Source: Trichobilharzia regenti (taxonomy: Eukaryota > Platyhelminthes > Trematoda > Strigeidida > Schistosomatidae). Taken from it: a DNA stretch of 64,000 bases. Position numbers and translations under genes: made by a program. The stretch lies in the NCBI GenBank assembly GCA_944472135.2, contig OX235264.1, forward strand, positions 123,409,809 through 123,473,808, written 5' to 3'. The notes beneath the pieces were generated by a model, which was not told the origin of the DNA, searched no databases, and saw only the letters and a list, made by a program, of their open reading frames with translations. Below, piece after piece: positions 43,790 through 54,512 of this stretch; the stretch's first letter is position 1; the number at the start of each line of letters is the position of its first letter.

Positions 43790-46700
43790 TTTAAATCTTG
43801 GACTACCAAATACCTTAAACATTCCAAATCATATTGCATCTAGTCTCTCATTTCCAATTAATTTTAATTTGCTAAATCTTATTCAAGTATGACCTCTGAT
43901 CGGATTAATTATTGTCGTGACTATTTATTATCTTTAAAGCCTGCTGGTCTGCAACTCAATAAAAAAGATAAAAGAGGCATCATGCCGGCTGGCTAAGAGC
44001 GTTAAAAATACCCCTATTCAATTCATGACTGTTCCCATAATTATGAGTACTAATGGTCGCTCCCCGTTGGCTCAAACTAAATGTCTTTAATCGCTTGTGT
44101 CTTCCATTATATATCGTAATATTGGGATCATATCACTTGAAGAAACATCGCTACATGATCTTTATCATGACAATCTAGTATATCAAAATGATTTGAAATA
44201 CAACTACATTTACATCTCGAACATTTATACTGCTCCTGGGTGCAATTCCACAGAATTGTCTTTATTTGCACATGAATTTACCTCCCTTGCTGCCACCCGC
44301 TTCGGAAACTCCTTGTCTATAGTTACTGGAAATTTCAATTCTAGTGATCACGGTTTCCTAATATCACACGGACACGATAAAATTGTCACATTGTCGACTA
44401 GAATGGATAACACTCTTGATCTCAAATGACGCAGGAATATTTGAAGCTCGAAAAAGAGCCCCACTACTAAATTCAGATCACGGTATCATAAGAATATTTC
44501 CCAAAGTATATGGAAAGAAGCACAAAAGGGTCTTCTCACACCTTGGAAAGAAAACACAACACAGATGTTATTCTCATGACAACATACTCAATCTAAGGTC
44601 CATGTTAAAGACACAAACTGGGATTTATATACTGAACAAGCTCTTGATAACACAATTACCAACATAACATATTATCTTAATTTCTGTCTTGATGTTTGTT
44701 GTCCAAAAGAGACAATCTTCTTAAAATTTGATCGCTTCTCCTCTTCTCAACTCAAAAAGCTCCGCCGTGAAAAGAAAAGTTGTTCAAAATGAAAAACAAA
44801 TCTGGTGTTAAGAGAATGAACACTTCGATTAAGCTTGAATTACAAAGATTGAATGCTCTCTATAACCAGAAGTTTCTTTCATGTAAATCCCCATCTAATA
44901 TGTGGAAGTTATTAAAGGAAATCACAGGTGGTAAGCAAATGATGAATGATATTTTTATAGATGTTAACACGCTTAATGAATCCTACACATATATCCCAGC
45001 AAATGTTATGATTCCTAACTCAAATAGCGTAAATAATGACTGCTTTGCATACCTTATTACGAATGATGCCCTCAAATGTCTTCAATATCTCAAACCTACT
45101 CAGTCCCTTAATACTTATGGTGTTCCTCCTGTTACCCTTAATAAGTGTGCTGAAATCTTGTGTTCCCCATTAACTGACGAATCTTTTTCCAAAAGTATTG
45201 TACGTGACTCATGGAAAAATATCAAGATTGTTCCAGTGCCTAAATCAACAAGTGTTAAGTTTAGACCCATCGCTATTACCTCACTTTTTCGAAAGTTATG
45301 GAAAGACATATTTCACTTAATCTTGAACACTCGTTGAAGCCTTCCAATGACCACATTCAGTCTGCTTAAAAACACAGTAGGTGTACGTTAGATTCGGCTG
45401 TTGTCCTACAACATAGCATTGTCTCTAGTTTCGATAAATAAGCTAAATACGTTCGATGTGCTTTCCTTGATTATACATCTGCATTTGACTCTGTTCCCAG
45501 GTCTCTCTTGCTAAGTAAGCTTGCTGCAACACAGGCTGAGACCTGGAAAAATGAGTGGTTGCATTCCTATTTTTCTGATAGAAAAGAAGTTCACCGTCTA
45601 CAATGGAAAGTCCTCCACTAACTCACTTACTTTAGCTGGTGTTCCTCAATGTGCTGTTCTTTCTCCCTTTCTGTTTTCCTTTTTCTTACATGACTTGCCT
45701 CATTCTGATGTAGCCACTTTTGTTAAGTATGCTTGCTGTTGACCGCTCTGTATCTATGCCTGTCAATTCTCAGTCAGATTGTTCCAAATTAAATAACTTT
45801 CTGTGGAAAATTAGTCAGTGGTCCTCTTCAAACGGTCTTCAGCTTAATCCGTCTAAATGTCACGTAGTCAATTTCACTTTCAGACGTAAACGTGACCAAC
45901 AACAAATAGTTAGCTCACATGACCCCACTGTCATTGACGGCACAGAGGTTGAAAATGCATCTTATGTCAAGTACCTTGGGCTGAGTTTTTCCACCGATCT
46001 TTCCTGATCCTCCCACATCTTGCTAGTAACTAGACAGATGTTTCGTTTAACATTCTACGTTAGGAAATGTAGGCAGTCTGGCATAAAGCAGTCTTTGCTT
46101 TCTCAGTTTGTCAATTCTTGTATTCCACCCATCCCTCTTTACTCCTCCCCATTAATCTTTCCTGGACTACTTAAGAAAGGCTTTGATTTGCTGAGAAGGG
46201 CACTAAAAGCCGTTAGTAAGGCAAGTGAGATATCGTGAAACCAACTGGTTAACACTATTGTTGATAGACATATTATGTCATGTAAGCAACTACCGAACAC
46301 AATATTGTCAGACCCCGAGAATCCTCTCCATACTCAGCTGTCTCCTTGGATTTTATCTGGTAGAACTAGCAGCAGCTATAAGCGGCTATATGCTAGGACT
46401 ACCAAATACAAAACTCCCTAATACCATATCCGGCACAGCTGCTACGTGATGAGAAATCCGATAGGTATGAGACGATAAACTTACTGTGGCACTCTTACAA
46501 ATAATCCCATCAGTTTTTGTTTTCCTTTCCTCGTTACTATTAAACTGTTGTTCTCATCTTCTATCACACAACAACTGTATATTTCATATCCTGTGGTGCA
46601 TTTTTTGAAGTGTAAACTCTACGCTGTTTTGTTACCTTTCATTCTTTTTGGCGTTGGTTTTTTATTTATTTATTTTCTTTGATTTTAAGAATCTTATAAA

Positions 46701-46804
46701 ATTCATGAGGTAATTCTATGCAATATATTGTAATACACGCTGAAAATTCCATACGTGTACCACAAATACTGTTTGCAATAAAGCTGTTATTATCATTATT
46801 ATAA
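43790..46804 (+). mobile_element. Old non-LTR retrotransposon (LINE), right arm
   Basis: Mirror of 30,836-33,917. Endonuclease remnants are at 44,097-44,667 and reverse transcriptase remnants at 44,780-45,337 ('FRPIAITSLFRKLWKD'), 45,521-45,742 (GVPQC in place of GVPQG) and 45,720-46,238. The 3' end carries GCTGAAAATTCCATAC, then AATAAAGC and TTATTATCATTATTATAAG. Some differences from the left-arm copy exist, including the GVPQ box. Confidence 0.85.
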
Positions 46805-46847
46805 GTGTCCGGTATATAATCATTTCCCTACATGTAAAACATTTTAT

Positions 46848-47045
46848 TTTTTTTATTATTTTTGTTTAAAGCTTTATTCCACACTGTACTTTTGATACAA
46901 GTATGCGATTTTCAGCATGGATATCGGTAGACGAAATTTCACAGGCCGACAATAGATATCAGGTGTGCGTCGGCAGGGGGTCGAACCTCGGACCATGTGT
47001 AAGGGCGGCGAGAGTGCTAACCACTGTGCCACCGAGGCACATATT
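46848..47045 (-). mobile_element. tRNA-derived SINE, minus strand
   Basis: Mirror of 30,596-30,796. It is adjacent to the old LINE with its tail facing the LINE tail. Confidence 0.82.
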
Positions 47046-47284
47046 CATTTCTGATATGCGTCCCACGAATAAATAAGGGGAGAATACTACAGAGAAAAGA
47101 TTTCACTCATTTCATAACAGTGCTGGAGTCACACCTATAAGTGAATTCACGTCGACCTTCTGTTAGTGATTCACTTCGGGATACTTGGTATTATACTCAG
47201 TATTTTGTAGTTAACGCAATCTTATAATATGATGAAATCCATCTGCATACGCATGCACTGCATTTGCAGGGTACAACTGTATAC

Positions 47285-47455
47285 GTGCATCCGTGGCACC
47301 GCTGTCGGGACTCCCGCCGACCATGCATATGGTTCAAGGTTCGACCCACTGCCGATGCACACTCGATATCAATGGTCGGCCTGCAAGATATGTGCCACTG
47401 ATATCACAGGCCGAAACTTCCACAGTTGCAGAAAAAATACAGTGTGGAGTCAAGC
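47285..47455 (+). mobile_element. tRNA-derived SINE, plus strand
   Basis: Mirror of 30,190-30,360. The B box CAAGGTTCGACCC is near 47,335-47,347, and the tail ends in AAAATACAGTGTGGAGTC followed by an A run. Confidence 0.75.
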
Positions 47456-48936
47456 TATATAAAAAAAAATAAAACACCCACTGTAAAGTGATGGATAATA
47501 TACCAAAAAGTCCATCTGGATTCTCGAATAAACACATTTCGTTCATTATCACTTGTGTGAAAGACAGGTTTGATACGTCCTGTCTAAACTGAAACGCGTA
47601 CTAAGAGTAAAAACTGTTAAACTTGAGTTTATTGTAACTTGGAACAACCAAGACTGTGTAGACAGTATAGACACTATACTCAAAATGTGTACATTGTAAT
47701 GCGTGACAGTATCAGCAGTTACTAAATGAAGAAGTCATCCACACATTGTCTTCTAGAAGCTTATGCAAACTGTTGGGAAATCAGAAATATGGTATCCGTT
47801 TCCAAAAGGATGAGTTGTTTGTTCACAGGAAGCAATTTGTTGAGTGGTCAAATTGTATAATGAGGGATGTGACCACACTCTCAGCCACGTGAATTGTAGG
47901 AAGAATAACTTGAGAATATTGCGTGAGCTTGTTGCAGACGTTTTACTGTAGTTCAAACGTTTCAGGAATGTGTGTTGTCTGTTATCAACTGTGAGAAATA
48001 TCTATTCACAAATGTGTGTGTGGTGTGCATATTCTAATTAGATTCTGCGTGTGAGTCCAAGATTGTTATTAAGAGGAGGAGAGGGTGGATATTCTCACGA
48101 TATTCACTCAGAGTTGTGAATAGTTGCTTCCAATTTTGATTTCGGAAATACTAGTAGATTTATTAAAATCGGTGTAAACAGGCATCGTAGATACTAGCGA
48201 AAAATCTCCCAGATGCGAAATAATGCAGAATGTCAAATATTAAATGCGTAGGTACCAGGTTCCCTGAAGAATGCATTTTGTTAACTACGTGATGTCCAAT
48301 GAAACATTCCGATGATGTCTTTCGAGAGTTCATTCGCGATAATGAAATTCTGGCTCAGTGGTAACGACTGACACCGCATCACTGATTGGCGCGGTTTCGA
48401 ACCTGAGTCCATTGGTTGTCTCGGCTATGCGTTGCAGACTAGTGTTAACTATCACGAAACCTAGATGGGGAAATGCTTCCTGCTGATTACCTCCAACCAT
48501 CTACTATCCAGAGAGCCCTTAATGAACATTCTGTGGAGCTGGTCAGCTGTATGTGGAAGATATCTATGACGTATACCATTATGCGTACAAACACATGTAT
48601 GGTGTATCTACTCATTAAGTTCACTTGTTGATTTGCGCTCATGATGAGCGATTGACAAACACATACAAATTTGTTTTGCAGACTAGAGAGAAATCACCCT
48701 CATAGGAATAATTTGTATTTCACTTCACATAAGCCATTCTTAGAATGTCTTTTGCAGGATGGGTTCCTGTTGCCACATATCCATGGAACTCATCATCTCA
48801 AGCTGGTCCAACAGCTGCCTAAAAATATTTGCCTAATCCTAAAACCAACGTGTTTAAGTCTCTTTAACACGTCTAACTCGTCCCTTAAAATTCGGATTCT
48901 AATCCATATCGAATTTTCCACAAAGTATGTGCAGCC

Positions 48937-48942
48937 TATCCT
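48937..48942 (+). repeat. Target site duplication, left
   Basis: TATCCT, repeated at 57,605-57,610. The empty site is seen in palindrome 1 at about 18,421-18,426 (CCTATCCTCAC). Confidence 0.85.
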
Positions 48943-49276
48943 TGTAACAACAGAAGACAAGGGCGAAGCAACAGATCGTTTTATTATGAAAATCAACACG
49001 TATTTATACATATTTCACATACATTATTATAGCTTATGCAAGTAGACAAGCGCAGTCATCTGATTGGTCGTTTATCAGAAGTTAGGCAGACAAACGCAGG
49101 CTTCTGATTGGTTGTTTCGGGATTCCTCGACAAATAGAGTTCTCTATCTGCGAATCATATTTTGCCACGTTAACCTTGCTGTGATTGGTTGTTGAATCAG
49201 CCTTGTTCATATTTTCTCACGGCCCATATTAACGTAGATTAGTGTCAACCAATCGGCTAGCAACCTGCTCTCACCA
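48943..49276 (-). repeat. LTR 1 (3' LTR of left unit), 334 bp
   Basis: Thirteen bp longer than LTR 2 and LTR 3 because of CTTATGCAAGTAG at about 49,032. On the minus strand it has the order CCAAT boxes, TATAAATA (49,009-49,002) and AATAAA (48,985-48,980). The integrase frame ends inside it at 49,257. Confidence 0.92.
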
Positions 49277-50348
49277 CACTCGTCCCCCCGTCAAATAGCT
49301 TTGTGCGCAGACGTTCCGACCTTCTGGGTGCTACATCCCCTAGTTGAGGATTGTTACTGATAGGCTTGTCCCACTGTACCCATCTTTGGAGCTGACTGGC
49401 GTTAACTCGTTTCTGTTTATCACCTCTTCGGATGGTATATACTTGACCCCGTCTTTTTGTAATTGTGTACGGTCCTTCCCACTTTGGAAGGAGTTTTCGT
49501 GAACCTGGCCCGCATCCAACTGTATTTCTTTTGTCTCTACACTTCACTTGGTCCCCGACTGCAAAGATTTTGCACTGAGTCTTTCTTTTCAGCTGAGACT
49601 TCGCGACATCACTCTGCTGCTTCTTCATTACATTCTTGACTGCTTCTTTCCGCTCTGCTTTTAATTTCGTCGTACTCCATTTTTGGTGACGGGGCCAGGT
49701 CGCGTTGTGTATTGGTAATCGTGGTTTTCTACCATATATCAGTTGGAAGGGTGACTTCTTCGTTGTTTCCTGAGTGGTAGCCCGATGTGTTAGTAAAATC
49801 AGTGGAAGCTCCGTTTCCCAGTTCCCGCCCTTCGAGGCCAGCCACTCCTTCAGTGTACGGTTGTTTCTCTCCGTTAGGCCATTCGTTTGTGGATGGTATG
49901 GGGTGGTTCTGGTCCTCTTGATGCCCAGCTGTTGCAAACGGGAAGTAAATTCTTCACTCTCGAAACAGGGACCTTGGTCTGTCAGTATTGTCTTCGGTAC
50001 GCCGTGGTCTGCAATGATGTGTCTAACTACTGCATCTGTCACGGTTCTTGCACGTTGGTCTGGGATTGCTACGGCGTCTACCCATCGTGTCGCGTGTTCC
50101 GTCATCACCAAGAGGTACTGATTACCATTGGGTGTCTGAGGAAATGGACACATGACATCTACGGACCACAAGTCACCTATCGCCGTAACTGGAATCGGCT
50201 GAAGTGGTGGTCGTATGCACCGGTCACCCTTCATCAGCTGGCACCGTGGACATCCAAGTACGTATTTTGCTACGTCTTCTCTCATACCTGGCCAGTACAT
50301 ACTTTGTCTTAGTAGGTCGTTCGTTCTGGCCACGCCTGTATGCGCTAG
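49257..50348 (-). pseudogene. Integrase part of pol, left unit
   Basis: An open frame in phase with the upstream gag-pol frame but separated from it by TAG (50,349-50,351), which falls within the HHCC zinc finger; the CPRC cysteines follow downstream. The core has the DD35E triad: Asp in 'SVDVMCPF', Asp in 'LTDQGPCF' and Glu in 'LTERNNRTL', with 35 residues between the last two. A C-terminal GPY/F-like segment 'PKWEGPYTI' follows. It would insert the element cDNA. The C-terminus runs into LTR 1. The stop is shared with the right unit. Confidence 0.88.
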
Positions 50349-53096
50349 CTAGTGACATTCTTCTATCATGTCGTGGCGCGACGATTGAGGTATGACAGCC
50401 AGCCAGCTTCCGTCGTTCTCTCGCCAGGTCAGAGTCCCGTATGCATTCACTCTGAGTCGATCCCTCTGTCTGAGTAGTGTGGTTAGCTCCTTACTCGCCG
50501 TAGTTTGATCCACTTCTATTCCGTTGGTGATCACCTGTATTACTGTATTCAGCGTATCTTCCAACCTCTGCCTGCGTGCAAGTCTTAGTGGGTCTTGTTC
50601 TACAGCATGCACTCCGCAAGCGACCTCAGGCAACTCAGACTCATCTTCTGGTCTCGATAACAAATCTGCCAAGACATTCTCACTTCCAGGAACGTGTGAG
50701 ATCGTAAAATCGTACTCCTGAAGACGCAACATCCACCGTGACAACTTCCCCCGTGGGTCTCTCGCTGTCTTCAAAAATTGTAGCGGCTTATGATCAGTTT
50801 CGATGTGGAACCGCCGGCCGAGTAAACAAGGTCTCCATTTGTCGACTGCCCATACCATTGCTAAACATTCTTTCTCTATCGTTGAATACTTTCTCTTTGT
50901 AAGTGTCAAAACCCGACTGGCATATTCAACGATTCCCTCGTCCTGTCTTAGGACCGCACCTATAGCGTTGTCACTGGCATCTGTGCACACTGTGAACTGT
51001 CTTCCAGGTACAGGTAGTTTTAGCGTCATTTGTTGGTGGTCGAGCAGCTGTTTAATTCTGTCGAATGTCCTCTGCGATTCTTCCGACCAAACAAACTTTG
51101 GCTCACCTAGCAGCCTGTATAGAGGGGCTGCTATCTCATTGAAGTTCTTCACGAAGCGACTATAAAACGCTGCTCTACCCAAGAATCGTCTCAGTTTTCT
51201 CTTTGAATTCGGGGCTGGAATCGTTTTAATCGTCAAAATTTTCTCCGGCAGTGGTTTAATCTCACCATTTCCCACTTTATGTCCCAACAGAGTAATATTC
51301 TTTTTGGCTATCTGGGACTTGGTTTTGTTGACGCGTAGTCCAAACTCTTCGATGCGTCGCAGCACGGCTTCTACATGGTTGACGTGATCGTTTTCGTTTT
51401 GACTGTATATGACGAGATCATCGCCATAAACCTCCACGTTTTTCAAGTTCCTAAGTAATAGCTTCATCAGTCGTCTGAACGTAAACAGTGCACCTGCTAG
51501 TCCAAACGGCATGCGTTTAAATCGATATTGTGTCTGACCCACGATGAAAGCCGTCTTATCTCTGTCACTTTGTTTTATCGGTATCTGCCAGTATCCTGAG
51601 CGAAGATCGAGAACCGAAAACACATTCGCACCTTGTAGGCGATCTAAGGTTTCTACCACTGTTGGCATGGCACACGGTCTTAACTCTGTCATACTGTTTA
51701 ACTGTCGAAAATCAACACAGAATCTATACTTCCCATTCGCTTTTTTTACTAACAGCACTGGAGAGTTGTACGGGCTATCAGCTTCCTCAATAATATCATC
51801 TTTTAACATCTCTTGCACTTGTCGCTCCACTTCGCCTTCCAGATGACATGGAACTCTTCGCGTCAGAAATGACCTTACTTTAGGATCCCTTGACGGAATT
51901 TCATGATTCACCTTATCGCAATAACCGTATGGGTCCCCATCTCCAGTGAACAGATGATCGTATTTATTAATTAACTCTGCCATTATCTGTACTGCCGACA
52001 GCCTAACCGCTGCTACCTCGCTGGTCTCATACATGTTGATACGCCCGTATTTCGTGACCACAACTTTCGCTTGCGCGTCGATTATTGCACCAATCTCCCG
52101 CAGAAAATCCGCTCCTAATATCGTTCTCTGTAGTTCGGGTACAACAATGAAAGCAAACGTCACCTCGCAGCCGCCAACATCGACCGTACAGTTCGATCTA
52201 CCCGTTATACGCAACACATGCCCGCCTACTGTTTGTACTGTCAATGAACACGGACTAACACTCTTACATAAATTCTTATCGATTAACGACACGGCCGCTC
52301 CTGTATCTATCAAACATACTACTTCTCGATCATTCACTCGCAACTTCGAATACAGAGCGCCTTTCTCAATAGCTCCCACTAAGTCTAGTTTCAAACGAGA
52401 GACAGAACAAGTATTATACCGTCTGAAATTTTTTCTTTTCCGCCTTTCTGGGCAGTATCTTCTCCAGTGTCCCGGCTTCCCGCATTCAAAACATCGGTCT
52501 TTTCTATCAGCCAACTTTAACGCCGCCACTTCCCTCTGCAATGCTTCAATTTTTTGCTCATATTCGTTTGATTTCGGTTGGTCTATAGCGGCTACCGTTG
52601 TGCTCAGCAGCTGTCTGGTCACCTTCGCCAGCTCACCAATATCCATCGGCTGCGTTGAGGTAACCAGTTTTAATCGCTGAGAAATGTGGTCTGGGACACC
52701 CTCGATGAATTGGGAAGACAGTAACTGCACTTCTGATTCTTCATCCAAAGTGGGAAGCGCGCGTCGAAGTGGATTCGTCAGTTTTACCGCCAACACTAGT
52801 GGGTCTCCATCCGGTCCCAGCTTCGTTGACCGGAACTGCTCCATCGCTAGCTGTCTGTCTGTTGCGCTGTCGAACTCGGACACTAGTCGTTCAACCAATT
52901 TCTTCCAAGACACTGTGCCATTTGACCTGTCTACGCTGTCATATGCCGCCTTCGCTCGGCCTCTCAACAGCGTCCCCAGGACAACTGCCTTCGCCGCCTG
53001 CTCCTTGACACCCACCAGCTCAGCAACAGCCTCGAAGTCACGTAAAAAGCTCCGTATGCCTCCTTCTTCAAACGCAGCTGGTCACGAGCTCTTCAT
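50349..53096 (-). pseudogene. Gag-protease-RT-RNase H frame, left unit
   Basis: A long open frame. The only early ATG (53,096-53,094) is followed four codons later by TGA (53,084-53,082), after which the frame is open for about 910 codons. Domains in order (residues counted from position 53,015): gag-like region 1-140, zinc knuckle CFECGKPGHWRRYC (175-188), aspartic protease 'CLIDTGAAVSLID' (234-246), reverse transcriptase with 'VLDLRSGYWQ' (468-477) and 'YGDDLVIYS' (530-538), and RNase H with 'TDASDNAIGAVL' and 'TDHKPLQFL'. It makes the capsid protein and enzymes for cytoplasmic reverse transcription. It ends at a TAG in the integrase finger. The many plus-strand frames opposite are shadows. 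Confidence 0.9.
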
Positions 53097-53099
53097 TTT

Positions 53100-53117
53100 C
53101 TGGAGGCAGCGACACCA
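53100..53117 (-). promoter_or_regulatory. Primer binding site, left unit
   Basis: TGGTGTCGCTGCCTCCAG on the minus strand, two bases after LTR 2. It starts with TGG as expected for pairing to a tRNA 3' CCA; I cannot name the tRNA. Confidence 0.6.
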
Positions 53118-53119
53118 AA

Positions 53120-53440
53120 TGTAACAACAGAAGACAAGGGCGAAGCAACAGATCGTTTTATTATGAAAATCAACACGTATTTATACATATTTCACATACA
53201 TTATTATAGACAAGCGCAGTCATCTGATTGGTCGTTTATCAGAAGTTAGGCAGACAAACGCAGGCTTCTGATTGGTTGTTTCGGGATTCCTCGACAAACA
53301 GAGTTCTCTATCTGCGAATCATATTTTGCCACGTTAACCTTGCTGTGATTGGTTGTTGAATCAGCCTTGTTCATATTTTCTCACGGCCCATATTAACGTA
53401 GATTAGTGTCAACCAATCGGCTAGCAACCTGCTCTCACCA
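53120..53440 (-). repeat. LTR 2 (shared middle LTR), 321 bp
   Basis: It serves as 5' LTR of the left unit and 3' LTR of the right unit. On the minus strand three direct CCAAT boxes (53,352-53,348, 53,275-53,271, 53,231-53,227) precede TATAAATA (53,186-53,179) and AATAAA (53,162-53,157). An inverted box is at 53,413-53,417. This gives a compact polymerase II promoter and poly(A) site. Confidence 0.92.
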
Positions 53441-54512
53441 CACTCGTCCCCCCGTCAAATAGCTTTGTGCGCAGACGTTCCGACCTTCTGGGTGCTACAT
53501 CCCCTAGTTGAGGATTGTTACTGATAGGCTTGTCCCACTGTACCCATCTTTGGAGCTGACTGGCGTTAACTCGTTTCTGTTTATCACCTCTTCGGATGGT
53601 ATATACTTGACCCCGTCTTTTTGTAATTGTGTACGGTCCTTCCCACTTTGGAAGGAGTTTTCGTGAACCTGGCCCGCATCCAACTGTATTTCTTTTGTCT
53701 CTACACTTCACTTGGTCCCCGACTGCAAAGATTTTGCACTGAGTCTTTCTTTTCAGCTGAGACTTCGCGACATCACTCTGCTGCTTCTTCATTACATTCT
53801 TGACTGCTTCTTTCCGCTCTGCTTTTAATTTCGTCGTACTCCATTTTTGGTGACGGGGCCAGGTCGCGTTGTGTATTGGTAATCGTGGTTTTCTACCATA
53901 TATCAGTTGGAAGGGTGACTTCTTCGTTGTTTCCTGAGTGGTAGCCCGATGTGTTAGTAAAATCAGTGGAAGCTCCGTTTCCCAGTTCCCGCCCTTCGAG
54001 GCCAGCCACTCCTTCAGTGTACGGTTGTTTCTCTCCGTTAGGCCATTCGTTTGTGGATGGTATGGGGTGGTTCTGGTCCTCTTGATGCCCAGCTGTTGCA
54101 AACGGGAAGTAAATTCTTCACTCTCGAAACAGGGACCTTGGTCTGTCAGTATTGTCTTCGGTACGCCGTGGTCTGCAATGATGTGTCTAACTACTGCATC
54201 TGTCACGGTTCTTGCACGTTGGTCTGGGATTGCTACGGCGTCTACCCATCGTGTCGCGTGTTCCGTCATCACCAAGAGGTACTGATTACCATTGGGTGTC
54301 TGAGGAAATGGACACATGACATCTACGGACCACAAGTCACCTATCGCCGTAACTGGAATCGGCTGAAGTGGTGGTCGTATGCACCGGTCACCCTTCATCA
54401 GCTGGCACCGTGGACATCCAAGTACGTATTTTGCTACGTCTTCTCTCATACCTGGCCAGTACATACTTTGTCTTAGTAGGTCGTTCGTTCTGGCCACGCC
54501 TGTATGCGCTAG
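53421..54512 (-). pseudogene. Integrase part of pol, right unit
   Basis: Translation identical to the left unit's integrase frame, with the same DD35E residues and the same preceding TAG (54,513-54,515). It ends inside LTR 2. Confidence 0.88.

Larger units (their letters stand above)
29000..48660. repeat. Palindrome 2 with asymmetric LINE insertion
   Basis: The left arm (29,000-37,200) and right arm (37,220-48,660) are reverse complements. Outside the LINE at 38,000-41,220, mirror pairs add to about 77,707 (for example 33,973-34,155 with 43,552-43,734, and 36,016-36,210 with 41,497-41,691); inside it they add to about 74,421. Many mirrored frames are identical. The arms share an older LINE and two SINE positions. 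Symmetry is lost at about 29,000 on the left, while on the right the module sequence continues into 48,660-61,957. Confidence 0.92.
37211..48660 (-). repeat. Module in minus orientation (right arm of palindrome 2)
   Basis: Inverse of 29,000-37,210, lengthened by the LINE at 38,000-41,220. 41,221-43,540 and 47,460-48,660 contain no gene I can support. Confidence 0.72.

Noticed and set aside
52033..52680. Long plus-strand frames across both gypsy units (also 52,684-53,124 and 56,197-57,288)
   Set aside because: They lie opposite clear protease, gag and RT coding sequence and show no domains; they are shadows of GC-richer element DNA.
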